Below are positions 20,213-29,531 of a DNA stretch of 64,000 nucleotides, in pieces. This stretch comes from Paraburkholderia gardini (GTDB taxonomy: Bacteria; Pseudomonadota; Gammaproteobacteria; Burkholderiales; Burkholderiaceae): contig NZ_CAJQYY010000003.1 of the NCBI RefSeq assembly GCF_907164575.1, forward strand, positions 246,039 to 310,038, written 5' to 3'. The notes below the pieces were generated by a model. That model saw nothing but the letters and a program-made list of their open reading frames with translations. It was not told the DNA's origin and made no database searches. The stretch's first letter is position 1, and each line of letters starts with the position of its first letter. The translations under genes and the position numbers were made by a program.

Positions 20213-21193
20213 ATGCTTTCCGAGTTTTCACTGATCGACCGTTTCTTCGCGCGCCGCGCGCGCGCCACGCCGCGCGCGCCGCTCGGCATTGGCGACGACT
20301 GCGCGCTGCTCACGCCGCGCGCCGATGAAATGCTCGCCATTTCGACGGATATGCTCGTCGAAGGACGCCATTTTCTTCCCGATGTCGATCCTCACGCGCT
20401 GGGTCACAAGGCGCTCGCAGTCAATCTGTCCGATCTCGCGGCGATGGGCGCGAAGCCACACGCCTTCACGCTCGCGCTCTCGTTGCCGCAAGCGCGGGAA
20501 AACTGGCTCAGCGCGTTCAGCGAAGGCATGTTCGAGATCGCGGAGCGCTTCGATTGCGAACTGGTGGGCGGCGACACCACAAGCGGACCGCTCAACATCT
20601 GCATCACCGTGTTCGGTGAAGTCCCCCCCCAACACGCGTTGCGCCGCGACGCCGCGCAACCCGGCGACGACATCTGGATCTCGGGAACGCTCGGCGACGC
20701 ACGCGCCGGGCTCGGCGTGCTGCGCGGCGAATGGGCCGCCGGCGATGGGGACACCGCAGCATTTCGAAAGGCGCTCGAACAGCCGGAGCCGCGCGTCGCG
20801 CTCGGCATCGCACTGCGTGGACACGCGCGCGCGGCGCTCGACATCTCGGATGGACTCGCGGGCGATCTGCGTCATATCCTCGAACGGTCGCGGGTGAGCG
20901 CCCGCGTCGACGTCGATGCGATTCCCCGCTCCGCCGCGCTCCGGCGGCTTCCGGCTGAAGTGCAGCGCCGCTGCACACTCGCGGGTGGCGACGACTACGA
21001 ACTGTGCTTCACCGCGCCGGTGTCCGCGCGCGCGGCAATCGAAGCTGCGGGCAACAGCGTCGCCGTACCCGTGACGCGCATCGGTACAATAAGCGTTCTC
21101 CAGACCGGCACACCTGCCATCGCGTGGCACGACGCAGCAGGCACGCCGCTCACCCTGACGTTGCAAGGCTTCGATCATTTCCATGCAGACTGA
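20213..21193 (+). CDS. thiL: Thiamine-monophosphate kinase
   Basis: Phosphorylates thiamine monophosphate to thiamine diphosphate. 326 aa of the AIR-synthase-like fold: N-terminal MLSEFSLIDRFFAR, ATP/Mg site GIGDDCALL, STDMLVEGRHF, and the ALGHKALAVNLSDLAAMGA block, then GGDTTSGP and C-terminal DISDGLAGDL and AGGDDYELCF. A run of eight Cs occurs at 20623-20630 and is in frame here. The stop overlaps the pgpA start by 11 bp. Confidence 0.97.
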   Translation: MLSEFSLIDRFFARRARATPRAPLGIGDDCALLTPRADEMLAISTDMLVEGRHFLPDVDPHALGHKALAVNLSDLAAMGAKPHAFTLALSLPQARENWLSAFSEGMFEIAERFDCELVGGDTTSGPLNICITVFGEVPPQHALRRDAAQPGDDIWISGTLGDARAGLGVLRGEWAAGDGDTAAFRKALEQPEPRVALGIALRGHARAALDISDGLAGDLRHILERSRVSARVDVDAIPRSAALRRLPAEVQRRCTLAGGDDYELCFTAPVSARAAIEAAGNSVAVPVTRIGTISVLQTGTPAIAWHDAAGTPLTLTLQGFDHFHAD

Positions 21194-21734
21194 ACCACCG
21201 CTCGGCCCCGCCGACGACCTCACTCCCACGCCCGATCCGGGCGCGCCACGGCCGCGCCGCGCGACGGCGCGCTTCATGCTGTCGCATCCGCTGCATCTCA
21301 TTTCGCTCGGCTTCGGCAGCGGGCTTTCGCCGGTCGCGCCGGGCACGTTCGGCACGCTGTTCGCGTGGGCGTCGTTCGCGGCGTTCAGCCACTATCTGAC
21401 CGTGATCGAGTGGGGCATCCTGATCGCGGCAGGCTTTTTCGCGGGCATCGGTATTTCGGGTTTCACCGCAAAGCGGCTGGGCATCGAAGACCCGTCGCCC
21501 GTCGTGTGGGACGAGATCGTCGCGTTCTGGCTCGTGCTGCTGATGGTTACGCCGGTCACGTTCACCGGCCAGTTGTGGGCGTTCATCGTGTTCCGTTTCT
21601 TCGACATGGTGAAGCCGCCGCCCATCAGCTACTTCGATCGCAAACTGAAAGGCGGTTTCGGCATCATGTTCGATGACCTTGTCGCTGCGTTTTTCTCGCT
21701 TCTCGTCATCGCGCTCTGGCGCATGTCGGTCTGA
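21183..21734 (+). CDS. pgpA: Phosphatidylglycerophosphatase A
   Basis: Inner-membrane phosphatase converting phosphatidylglycerophosphate to phosphatidylglycerol. 183 aa: a ~30-residue Pro-rich N-terminus, then the PgpA domain with SLGFGSGLSPVAPGTFGTL, the metal-binding EDPSPVVWDEIVAFW and FRFFDMVKPPPISYFDR followed by FGIMFDDLVAAFF. Several hydrophobic helices. Translationally coupled to thiL through an 11-bp overlap, the common thiL-pgpA arrangement. Confidence 0.96.
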   Translation: MQTEPPLGPADDLTPTPDPGAPRPRRATARFMLSHPLHLISLGFGSGLSPVAPGTFGTLFAWASFAAFSHYLTVIEWGILIAAGFFAGIGISGFTAKRLGIEDPSPVVWDEIVAFWLVLLMVTPVTFTGQLWAFIVFRFFDMVKPPPISYFDRKLKGGFGIMFDDLVAAFFSLLVIALWRMSV

Positions 21735-21759
21735 CCGACGCCTGTTACCGGACATACGC

Positions 21760-22260
21760 ATGGCTACCGATTCCGTCGTCCATCAACTTGCGATCCGCTT
21801 GGGCAACCGTTTGCGCGACGAGCGGCTGATGCTCGCTACTGCTGAATCCTGCACGGGCGGCATGGTCGCGACCGCCATGACGGACATCTCCGGCAGCAGC
21901 GGCTGGTTCGAGCGCGGCTTCGTCACGTATTCGAATCAGGCGAAGAGCGAGATGATCGGCGTGCCCGCCGAGCTGATCGACAGGCACGGCGCGGTGAGCG
22001 AACAGGTGGCGAGCGCGATGGCCGAAGGCGCGTTGCGTAACAGTCGCGCGCAGGTATCGCTGGCGATCACGGGTGTCGCCGGGCCGGGCGGCGGAACGGA
22101 AACGAAGCCGGTCGGCATGGTGTCGTTCGGCTGGACCAATCGCCTGCATACGAAAGTCGAGACGGTCGTGTTCAAGGGCGATCGCGACAGAATCCGCGTG
22201 CAGGCCGCCGCACACGCATTGCGGGGCGTGCTTCTGCTGCTCGACGAGCAGGAACGCTAG
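21760..22260 (+). CDS. pncC: Nicotinamide-nucleotide amidohydrolase (CinA C-terminal family)
   Basis: Deamidates nicotinamide mononucleotide to nicotinate mononucleotide in pyridine nucleotide recycling. 166 aa consisting only of the CinA C-terminal domain: LATAESCTGGMVATAMTDISGSS (catalytic Ser in ESCTGG), FVTYSNQAKSEMIGV, GAVSEQVASAMAEGA and ITGVAGPGGGTETKPVG. It starts 25 bp after pgpA. The upstream extension of the frame overlaps pgpA and is not used. Confidence 0.95.
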   Translation: MATDSVVHQLAIRLGNRLRDERLMLATAESCTGGMVATAMTDISGSSGWFERGFVTYSNQAKSEMIGVPAELIDRHGAVSEQVASAMAEGALRNSRAQVSLAITGVAGPGGGTETKPVGMVSFGWTNRLHTKVETVVFKGDRDRIRVQAAAHALRGVLLLLDEQER

Positions 22261-22315
22261 GCCCTTCCGCTCATCGGCAAGTTCGCCCAACCGCATACCC
22301 GCTCACACGGTCCCG

Positions 22316-22843
22316 ATGATCACGCCCACTACCGAAAAAGCTGAGTTAATCCGCCGTTTCGATTTGCAGCCGCATCCGGAAGGTGGTTTTTATCGCGAGA
22401 CGTATCGCTCGACAGCAGAAATAAAGCGACAGGGTTCGGGCGAGACGCGCGCGGCCTCGACCGCGATCTACTATCTGCTCGCGGATGGTGCCCATTCAGC
22501 ATGGCACCGGATCCGGTCCGACGAGGTCTGGCATTTTTATGCCGGCGAGCCGCTCTACGTTCACGTCCTCGACGATGCCGGCCGTCTGACGTCGCATCGG
22601 CTGGGCAACGCACTCACGCACACGGATGCCGTGTTCCAGGTGGTCGTGCCGGCCGGGCAGTGGTTTGCCGCGGAATGCATCGACCCGGCAGGTTACGCGC
22701 TGGCCGGCTGCACGGTCGCGCCGGGATTCGAATTCAGCGAATTCGAACTGGCCAGCGTGGATGCGCTGCTGGCGGCTTACCCGGCGCATCGGGACATCGT
22801 GATGCGGCTGGGGCCTGTCTCAGACACCTCACGCGACTCGTAA
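22316..22843 (+). CDS. Cupin-fold DUF985 family protein
   Basis: 175 aa; single-domain RmlC-like cupin. The N-terminal LQPHPEGGFYRETYRS and the mid-domain SAWHRIRSDEVWHFYAGEPL (putative metal-binding His/Glu) identify the family, which has no firm biochemical role. The ATG at 22316 (MITPTTEKAELIRRFDL) gives the family N-terminus. Ends 18 bp before the converging pyrF stop. Confidence 0.88.
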   Translation: MITPTTEKAELIRRFDLQPHPEGGFYRETYRSTAEIKRQGSGETRAASTAIYYLLADGAHSAWHRIRSDEVWHFYAGEPLYVHVLDDAGRLTSHRLGNALTHTDAVFQVVVPAGQWFAAECIDPAGYALAGCTVAPGFEFSEFELASVDALLAAYPAHRDIVMRLGPVSDTSRDS

Positions 22844-22861
22844 TCCCTGCCCGTTTCACGC

Positions 22862-23677
22862 TCAACGATACTGATTGATCCGGTCTCGCGTCTCGCGCGC
22901 GGCGCTCGCCGCGGCATCGGCGAAATCGTCGCCCTTGCCCGCGTAGATGATCGCGCGGGAAGAGTTGATCAGCATGCCGGTATTCGCCGCCGTGCGTCCA
23001 GCGCGCACCGTCGCCTCGACGTCGCCGCCCTGTGCGCCGATGCCGGGAATCAGCAGCGGCATGTCGCCGACAATTCCACGCACCACTTCGATTTCCTTCG
23101 GGAACGTCGCGCCCACCACGAGCCCGAGCTCGCCGCTTGCGTTCCATTTTTCTGCCGCGAGTCCCGCGACGACCTGATACAGCGGACGTCCGGCCGTCTC
23201 CAGAAACTGCAGGTCCGAGCCACCTGGGTTCGACGTGCGGCACAGCACGATCACGCCCTTGCCCGCGTGTTCGAGATACGGCTGGATCGAATCGAAACCC
23301 ATATACGGGTTCACCGTGACGGCATCCGCGCGATAACGTTCGAACGCTTCGCGCGCGTACTGTTCGGCCGTGCTGCCGATGTCGCCGCGCTTCGCATCGA
23401 GGATCACCGGAAGACCCGGATGATGCGCATGGATGTGAGCGATCAGCTGTTCGAGCTGGTCTTCGGCGCGATGCGCGGCGAAGTACGCGATCTGCGGCTT
23501 GAACGACGACGCGTACGGCGCAGTCGCATCGACGATCGCGCGGCAAAACTCGAAAATGGCGTCGGGCCGGTTCGCGAGCGCGCCCGGAAACTTCGTGGGC
23601 TCGGGGTCGAGGCCGACGCACAGCAGCGAGTTCGTGCGCTGCCACGCATCGTTGAGCGTCTGGGTGAATGAGGACAT
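22862..23677 (-). CDS. pyrF: Orotidine-5'-phosphate decarboxylase (type 2)
   Basis: Last step of UMP synthesis. 271 aa with the type 2 OMPDC signature [23 protein letters not shown] (catalytic Asp-Lys-Asp), the N-terminal [29 protein letters not shown], and the phosphate-binding [13 protein letters not shown] and NSSRAIIYA. Monocistronic by position; converges with the cupin gene without a recognisable terminator hairpin. Confidence 0.97.
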   Translation of the reverse strand: MSSFTQTLNDAWQRTNSLLCVGLDPEPTKFPGALANRPDAIFEFCRAIVDATAPYASSFKPQIAYFAAHRAEDQLEQLIAHIHAHHPGLPVILDAKRGDIGSTAEQYAREAFERYRADAVTVNPYMGFDSIQPYLEHAGKGVIVLCRTSNPGGSDLQFLETAGRPLYQVVAGLAAEKWNASGELGLVVGATFPKEIEVVRGIVGDMPLLIPGIGAQGGDVEATVRAGRTAANTGMLINSSRAIIYAGKGDDFADAAASAARETRDRINQYR

Positions 23678-23766
23678 GGTGAAAACTCGCGACGAGCCAT
23701 TAGCGGATGAGGCGCGTATTTTACCCGGCGGCGCCGGCCTTCGGGCCCGGCGCCCTCACACGCGAC

Positions 23767-24819
23767 CTACTGCCGCCCGTGCCCGCGCGCACCGGCCGTC
23801 GAGCGCATTCCCGTCCGCTCGACCGTGAACGTGAACTGACGCGTCAGACGATCGCCGCGCGCAAGCACCGTCATGCCGTTCGCGGCCGCGCCGCCCGGCA
23901 GGTTCATCGCGTTGATCGGATGGTCGACCGGTTCGAAGCAGAAAAAATCTTCCGACGGCGGCGTATAGAGCACGTAGTAATCGGTATCGGCGGCAATGGT
24001 GAGCGACAGGCGCCGCTTCGGCCATACCACCGCCGTGCGTCCGCTCCAGCCGGTGAACGCGTGGTTCACGATCGTCTCCGGCAACGGATACGCGACGCCA
24101 AACTGCCACGCGGGCGGCGCGGGGACGTGCCGCATGGGCAGCCAGTTGTCGTCGGCGAGCCACAAGCCGCCGGCCGCCGCCGATAGTTCCGTGCCCGCAT
24201 CACGCGGCAAAAACGGATGAATGCCGAGACCGAACGGCAGCGCTTCTCGCCCCGTGTTTTCGATTTCGAGCGTGATGATCAACGCGGGGCCATCGAGCGT
24301 GTACATCTGCATCGCCCGATACGCGTACGGCTTGCCCTCGCTGCGATCGAGCGTCAGGCGCACGCTCTGGTGATCGGTATCGGCGACCTGCCACGGCGCG
24401 AGCCAGCCGTCGCCGTGAATCGGCAGCGATTCGCCGTCGCGGTTGAGCGGCACATCGATCGAGCGGCCCGAGAAGCTGAACTGGCCGCCGCCGATCCGGT
24501 TCGAATACGGCAGTAGCGGGTAACACGAGAGTTCGTTCGGATCGGTATCGCAGGCAACGTGGCGGCAGCGGCGAAAAATCGGCACGAGGCCGCCATCGCT
24601 GCGGTAGTCGAAACGCGTCACGCCGCCGCCTAGCAGCGGGGCAACGTCGAGCCGCAGTTGTGCATTTGAAAGCGTGACGGAAGCGATATCGTCCGCGACA
24701 GTCGTACCCGTCGCAACGGCCGACGTACTCGGTCCGGGCAGCACGGGGGTGGCAGCCGCGGCCAGTCTCGCGCGGCGCGACTGCGATGAAGACGAGCCAA
24801 CGGAATTCGTGACAGTCAT
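23767..24819 (-). CDS. galM: Aldose 1-epimerase (mutarotase)
   Basis: Interconverts sugar anomers so that the beta-specific dehydrogenase upstream in the pathway is supplied. 350 aa from MTVTNSVGSSSS; GAGGAG lies ~6 bp upstream. A Ser/Ala-rich N-terminal ~45 residues precedes the galactose-mutarotase-like beta-sandwich, with LLPYSNRIGGGQFSFSGR, HGDGWLAPWQV and LGIHPFLPRD (conserved His residues) and FFCFEPVDHPINAMN with the catalytic Glu region. Last gene of the sugar cluster, 154 bp after the lactonase. Confidence 0.92.
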   Translation of the reverse strand: MTVTNSVGSSSSQSRRARLAAAATPVLPGPSTSAVATGTTVADDIASVTLSNAQLRLDVAPLLGGGVTRFDYRSDGGLVPIFRRCRHVACDTDPNELSCYPLLPYSNRIGGGQFSFSGRSIDVPLNRDGESLPIHGDGWLAPWQVADTDHQSVRLTLDRSEGKPYAYRAMQMYTLDGPALIITLEIENTGREALPFGLGIHPFLPRDAGTELSAAAGGLWLADDNWLPMRHVPAPPAWQFGVAYPLPETIVNHAFTGWSGRTAVVWPKRRLSLTIAADTDYYVLYTPPSEDFFCFEPVDHPINAMNLPGGAAANGMTVLARGDRLTRQFTFTVERTGMRSTAGARGHGRQ

Positions 24820-24973
24820 GTCAGTCTCCTCGAGAGGCGTCAAACATTGCCGTCGTCATCGACGGGAAATCCTGTGGGCAACTCGGCAAGCCGGTCGCCT
24901 CTTTGGCGTCGTACAGCGTGCTGCAACATCTGCGAATGAAGTCCTGCCCTGCATCGCCATTGAAACGAAACGG

Positions 24974-25921
24974 TCAGCCTGCAGCGTCTCGCGCGAAACC
25001 CAATGCGTCGGGCGCCTGACGCCGCGCCGGCGCGCCCTGAAAAAGCGGCTCCGGCAGACCGCGCGCGCCGGGCGTCGCGATGAAAACGCCGCCCGCCCGC
25101 GTGTCCTTGCCAAGCGCCCGCGCATCGAGTTCGTCGCGCGCGCTCGTAATGTACAGCGTGCCCAGTTGCGCGCCGCCCAGCGCGACGCAACTCGGTTGCG
25201 CGGTCGGCACCGTGACACGCGCCGTTTCGGCGCCGTCGGTGTCGTAACGCACGACACGCGAGCCGCCCCACTGCGCGTTCCACAGGCCGCCGTCGCGATC
25301 GACCGTCGAGCCGTCCGGCCCTCCGGTCGCATCGGTCAGCGTCACGAACACACGGTCGCCTGAAATGCCGCCATCGCTGCCGTACGCACAGGTGCGAATC
25401 GTGCGGGTCAGCGTATCGCAGTAGTACATCGTCGCGCCGTCCGGGCTGAACGCAATACTGTTCGCAATTGCCGGCGATGGCAATGGCAACCGTTCAAGCG
25501 TCAGATCATGATTCAGGCGATAAAAACCGCCGATGGCTTTCACCGACGCCTCGTCTTTCGTTCCGAATACAAAACGACCTTGCCGGTCGCACCGGCCGTC
25601 GTTGACGCGCGTGTTCAAGCCGGGTTCGACGTCGACGATATGCTGCGTCTCGCCGGTCGCGAGATCGAAAAACGCGAGATGCGACGCAAGGCCGAGTAGC
25701 AGGTAATGCGGGTCGGCGCACAGCGCGAACGTCGCGAGCCGCCCGGGCATCGGCCAGAACGTGCTGCGGCCGTCGGCCGGATCGTAGCGCCACAGACGCG
25801 CGCCCTCGATATCCGTCCAGTAGAAGCGCCCGGTGCGCGCGCACCACGTCGCATTCTCACCGAGCCTGCACTTGGCGTCGATGAGGAGCGCCGCCTGCTG
25901 TTCGCGCGCCGCCACGCTCAT
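24974..25921 (-). CDS. SMP-30/gluconolactonase family sugar lactonase
   Basis: Predicted to open the sugar 1,4- or 1,5-lactone made by the adjacent SDR dehydrogenase. 315 aa six-bladed propeller: CRLGENATWCARTGRFYWTD at the N-terminus (metal-binding Glu), NTRVNDGRCDRQGRFVFGT, ANSIAFSPDGATMYYCDT (metal-binding Asn/Asp) and GGPDGSTVDRDGGLWNAQWG. The ATG overlaps the stop of the upstream SDR gene (ATGA), so translation is coupled. Galactonolactonase is favoured by context; arabinonolactonase is possible. Confidence 0.9.
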   Translation of the reverse strand: MSVAAREQQAALLIDAKCRLGENATWCARTGRFYWTDIEGARLWRYDPADGRSTFWPMPGRLATFALCADPHYLLLGLASHLAFFDLATGETQHIVDVEPGLNTRVNDGRCDRQGRFVFGTKDEASVKAIGGFYRLNHDLTLERLPLPSPAIANSIAFSPDGATMYYCDTLTRTIRTCAYGSDGGISGDRVFVTLTDATGGPDGSTVDRDGGLWNAQWGGSRVVRYDTDGAETARVTVPTAQPSCVALGGAQLGTLYITSARDELDARALGKDTRAGGVFIATPGARGLPEPLFQGAPARRQAPDALGFARDAAG

Positions 25922-26718
25922 GCCCAGCCTCCGTCCACGATCACGTCCTGCGCGGTGATCATGCGGCTGTCGTCGGAGGCAAGGAAGAGTGCCATGCGCG
26001 CCAGATCCTCGGGCATCAATTCGCGGTCGATGCACTGACCCTGTTTGATCGCTTCGCGGCCGGCGTCGTCGAGCCACAGACGTTTCTGCTTTTCGGTCAT
26101 CACCCAGCCCGGCACGAGCGTATTGACGCGGATACCGAACGGCCCAAGGTCGCGCGCGAGACCGCGCGTGAGCCCCTGCACCGCCGCTTTCGATGTCACG
26201 TACACCGGATAGCCGCCGTTTTTCAGCATCCAGCTGATCGAGCCGAGATTGATGATCGAGCCGCCGCCGGCAGCCTTCATGTCGTCGACCACGGCCTGCG
26301 CCGCGAAAAACTGGTGACGGATGTTGACCGCGATACCCTTGTCGAAAAACTCGGGCGTGACTTCGGCGATCGTGTGGCGCTTGTCGTTGGCCGCGTTGTT
26401 GACGAGCACGGTGATCGGGCCGAGCGCCGCGCGCACGTCGGCGATCGCCTTCTTCAACGCGTCGAGATCGGTGAGATCGCACGGCAGGAAGAGCGGCTTG
26501 TGACGCGAGTCGCCAAGTTCGTCGGCGTGGGCTTCACCGGCGCTCGCATCGATATCGAAGAACGCCACGCGCGCGCCCTGCGCCGCGAAGTGTTCGACGA
26601 ACGATGCGCCGATGCCCGTTGCACCGCCAGTGATCAGCACCGTGCGATCGATAAGACTCGGATAACGGGCAAACGCGCTATCCGCCTGACGTTCATTCAC
26701 ATTGACCGGAGACGACAT
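25918..26718 (-). CDS. SDR-family sugar dehydrogenase (putative D-galactose or L-arabinose 1-dehydrogenase)
   Basis: 266 aa classical short-chain dehydrogenase. Cofactor loop TGGATGIGASFVEHF, LVNNAAN, catalytic Ser in IINLGSISW, and the YxxxK pair in YPVYVTSKAAVQG. Its place between an AraH-type permease and a lactonase, ATGA-coupled to the latter, suggests it oxidises an aldose at C1 to the lactone, the first De Ley-Doudoroff or Weimberg-type step. Substrate cannot be set by sequence alone. Starts 25 bp after araH. Confidence 0.85.
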   Translation of the reverse strand: MSSPVNVNERQADSAFARYPSLIDRTVLITGGATGIGASFVEHFAAQGARVAFFDIDASAGEAHADELGDSRHKPLFLPCDLTDLDALKKAIADVRAALGPITVLVNNAANDKRHTIAEVTPEFFDKGIAVNIRHQFFAAQAVVDDMKAAGGGSIINLGSISWMLKNGGYPVYVTSKAAVQGLTRGLARDLGPFGIRVNTLVPGWVMTEKQKRLWLDDAGREAIKQGQCIDRELMPEDLARMALFLASDDSRMITAQDVIVDGGWA

Positions 26719-26743
26719 CGTTCGATTCCTTCAGGAACAGGGA

Positions 26744-27742
26744 TTAATCACGCGAACCGCGGTTCTTCAACTGGTCGAGCATCACGGCGGCCAGCAGGAT
26801 CGCACCGCGCACGAGATATTGATAGAACGCATCGATGTTGAGCAGGTTCATCACGTTTTCGACCGTGCCCATGATCAGCACGCCGATCACCACGCCCGAG
26901 ATCGTCGCGCGACCGCCGAGCAGCGATACGCCGCCGAGCACGCACGCCGAGATCACGTTCAGCTCGAAGCCTTCGGCGGCGTTCGGCTGACCCGACGTGA
27001 TACGCGATGCCAGAATCACGCCGGCCAGCGCCGTCACCGCACCCTGGATCAGGAAGATCCAGACGCGCGTGCGTTCCACGTTGATACCGGCGAGACGCGA
27101 CGCTTCCGGGTTGCCGCCGATCGCGAGCGTGTTACGGCCGTAGACGGTCTGGTTCAGCATCACGCCGAACACGATGAAGCACAGCAGCGTGACCCAGATC
27201 GGCAGCGAAACGCCGAAGAACGACAGGCCGCCCAGCGCGATGAACGTATCCGACGACACGCCCACGGCCTGACCGTGCGACACGATGAAGCCGAGGCCGC
27301 GGACGATTTCCATCGTCGCGAGCGTGGTGATCAGCGCGTTGATGCGCAGATACGCGATGACCGCGCCGTTCACGAAACCGATCGCACCGCCCGCCACCAC
27401 CGCCGCGACGATCGCGATGAACGTGTTGCCGGTGGCGTTCAACACCATCGCGCAGAGCACGCCGGCGAACGCGACGATCGAGCCGACCGAAAGGTCGAAG
27501 TCGCGCGACGCGAGACAGAACATCATCGTGCACGCGACCATGCCGATCTGCGAAATCGACAGCGCGAGACCGAGCATGTTTTCGATCGAGAAGAAGTGAT
27601 CGACGGTCAGCGACATCGTCAGGAACATCACGACGAAGATCACGATCAGGCTGTACTCGGTGACGTGCTGCCACCATTTCTGCTTGTCGCTGGTTTGTGG
27701 AATCAACGCATCAGCGGCGTTGAGGTTTTCTCTGGCTTGCAT
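26744..27742 (-). CDS. araH: Sugar ABC transporter permease (AraH-type)
   Basis: Integral membrane subunit of an L-arabinose/D-galactose importer. 332 aa with about nine to ten hydrophobic helices; the family stretches ASRDFDLSVGSIVAFAGVLC, GNPEASRLAGINVER and GGVSLLGGRATISGVVIG are conserved in the CUT2 (AraH/RbsC) class. The N-terminal ~25 residues are cytosolic and polar. A GGAG sequence precedes the ATG. Third gene of araF-araG-araH order. Confidence 0.9.
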   Translation of the reverse strand: MQARENLNAADALIPQTSDKQKWWQHVTEYSLIVIFVVMFLTMSLTVDHFFSIENMLGLALSISQIGMVACTMMFCLASRDFDLSVGSIVAFAGVLCAMVLNATGNTFIAIVAAVVAGGAIGFVNGAVIAYLRINALITTLATMEIVRGLGFIVSHGQAVGVSSDTFIALGGLSFFGVSLPIWVTLLCFIVFGVMLNQTVYGRNTLAIGGNPEASRLAGINVERTRVWIFLIQGAVTALAGVILASRITSGQPNAAEGFELNVISACVLGGVSLLGGRATISGVVIGVLIMGTVENVMNLLNIDAFYQYLVRGAILLAAVMLDQLKNRGSRD

Positions 27743-27808
27743 TTGATCACTCCTCCCGTTCCCAACGGGTTGTCGGACAGGTATTTAAACAATCTCGTCC
27801 GGTGAAAT

Positions 27809-29329
27809 TCACGCCGCCTGCGCGGCGGGTTCTGTCGAGCTTTGCGGCAGTGCAAGGCTCAGTACTGTCTGTTCGGTAGCTTCGCCGCGCTTCAGCTCGC
27901 CGGAGATCCGGCCCTGTCTCATGACGACGATGCGGTCGGACACGCCCAGCACTTCCGGCAGTTCCGACGAAATCATCACGATCGCGCAGCCGCGCTCGGC
28001 GAGCTGATAGATCACGTTATAGATCTCGTGCTTCGCACCGACGTCGATACCGCGCGTCGGTTCGTCGAGAATCACCACCTTCAGGTCCGGCTCGGCCAGC
28101 CAGCGCGACAGGATTGTCTTCTGCTGGTTGCCGCCGGAAAGAAAACGGATCTTCTGGCGACGGCTCGGCGTCTTGATCTTCAGCAGCTGGATAAAACGGT
28201 CGGCGGTTTGCGCCTCTTTCTTGCGGTCGAGGAACAGGCCTCCACGCAGATAGTGGCGGCGGCAGCTGATGTTGATGTTTTCCGACACGCTCGCCATCGC
28301 GACGATGCCTTCTTCCTTGCGGTCTTCCGGGCACAGCACGATGCCGTGTTTGATCGCTTCGCCCGCGCTGCGCACCTTGATCGTCTTGCCGTCGAGCGCG
28401 ATCTCGCCCGCCTTTTTGTGGTCCGCGCCATAGACGAGATGCATCAGTTCGCTGCGGCCCGCGCCCACCAGCCCGAAGAAGCCGACGATCTCGCCGCGGC
28501 GCACTTCGAACGTTGCCGGCTCTTTCAGCGCGTGGCCTTCGATCGCCTTCGCCGCAAAGCGCACTTCGCCTAGCGGACGCGGCCTGTAATTCCAGATGTC
28601 GCTGATTTCGCGGCCCACCATCTCGCTCACGATCGTGTCGCGGCTCACGCCTTCGAGTGTCGGATGCGAGGCGACCTTGCGGCCGTCGCGGAAAATCGTG
28701 CAGGCGTCGCACAGCTGATAGATCTCGTCCATGCGGTGCGAGATGTAGATCAGTGCGCGATTGTCGGCGCGCAGATCGCGCACGAGCTTGAACAGCACTT
28801 CGGTTTCGCGGTGCGACAGCGAGCTCGTCGGTTCGTCCAGTGCAATGACGCGCGCGTTACGCATGAGCGCCTTGCAGATTTCGACCATCTGCCGTTGCGC
28901 GATCGACAGCTTGCCCAGCTTCGCGTTCGGGTCGAGATCGACGCCCATCGCGGCGAGACGCTCGCGCACGAAGCGCTTCGCCTCGCGCTTGTTCACCCAG
29001 CCAAGTGAATTTGGCAACTGGCCGAGCAGCAGATTTTCCGCGACGGTCAGATCGGGCACATATTGCAGTTCCTGGTGAATCACCGCGATACCCGCGCCGA
29101 TCGAAGCAGCCGCGCTCGCAAAGCGCACGTCGTTGCCGTCGATCAGGATCTGGCCGGAATCCGGTTGATATTCACCGCCGAGAATCTTGAGCAGGGTCGA
29201 TTTCCCCGCGCCGTTCTCGCCCATCAGGCCATGCACCTGGCCCGCGTTCACGTCGAAGGACACACCGTCGAGCGCGCGCACGCCTGGAAACACCTTGCCG
29301 ATATTGTCAAAACGCAGCGTCGCTGACAC
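27809..29329 (-). CDS. araG: Sugar ABC transporter ATP-binding protein (AraG-type)
   Basis: Tandem-domain ATPase of the CUT2 family, 506 aa, closely resembling E. coli AraG along its length. Domain 1: Walker [10 protein letters not shown] (~residue 40), signature [11 protein letters not shown], Walker [12 protein letters not shown]. Domain 2: degenerate Walker [10 protein letters not shown], signature [11 protein letters not shown], Walker [15 protein letters not shown], as usual for this class. The start is set at GTG ([17 protein letters not shown]) because GAGGGG lies 7 bp upstream; an in-frame ATG at 29380 (MSDDVCTRD) adds 17 residues but lacks a nearby ribosome-binding site. Confidence 0.92.
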   Translation of the reverse strand: MSATLRFDNIGKVFPGVRALDGVSFDVNAGQVHGLMGENGAGKSTLLKILGGEYQPDSGQILIDGNDVRFASAAASIGAGIAVIHQELQYVPDLTVAENLLLGQLPNSLGWVNKREAKRFVRERLAAMGVDLDPNAKLGKLSIAQRQMVEICKALMRNARVIALDEPTSSLSHRETEVLFKLVRDLRADNRALIYISHRMDEIYQLCDACTIFRDGRKVASHPTLEGVSRDTIVSEMVGREISDIWNYRPRPLGEVRFAAKAIEGHALKEPATFEVRRGEIVGFFGLVGAGRSELMHLVYGADHKKAGEIALDGKTIKVRSAGEAIKHGIVLCPEDRKEEGIVAMASVSENINISCRRHYLRGGLFLDRKKEAQTADRFIQLLKIKTPSRRQKIRFLSGGNQQKTILSRWLAEPDLKVVILDEPTRGIDVGAKHEIYNVIYQLAERGCAIVMISSELPEVLGVSDRIVVMRQGRISGELKRGEATEQTVLSLALPQSSTEPAAQAA

Positions 29330-29441
29330 TTCGCTTCCCCTCACATTGCGGACGTCTCGCGTGCACACGTCGTCTGACATCACGTTCACGCAAAAAGTCC
29401 TGTCGTCCCTGATTTTCAGGCGCCCTTCGACACATCGTGTC

Positions 29442-29501
29442 CGCCGGGCGCCATCTGATGCCCGGCGCGACAACCGGATGCTTCGTGCATCCAGTTGCCG
29501 C
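29442..29501 (-). repeat. Two tandem stem-loops between araF and araG
   Basis: First: CGCCGGGC / GCCCGGCG (29442-29467, 8-bp perfect stem). Second: CAACCGGATGC / GCATCCAGTTG (29471-29497, 11 bp with one G-U-type mismatch, extendable by GCG/CGC outside). They begin 30 bp after the araF stop. Such structures after a binding-protein gene commonly stabilise its mRNA or attenuate downstream expression. Confidence 0.6.
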
Positions 29502-29531
29502 GCCGTTCTACTGCCTGGTACTACCTGCTGC

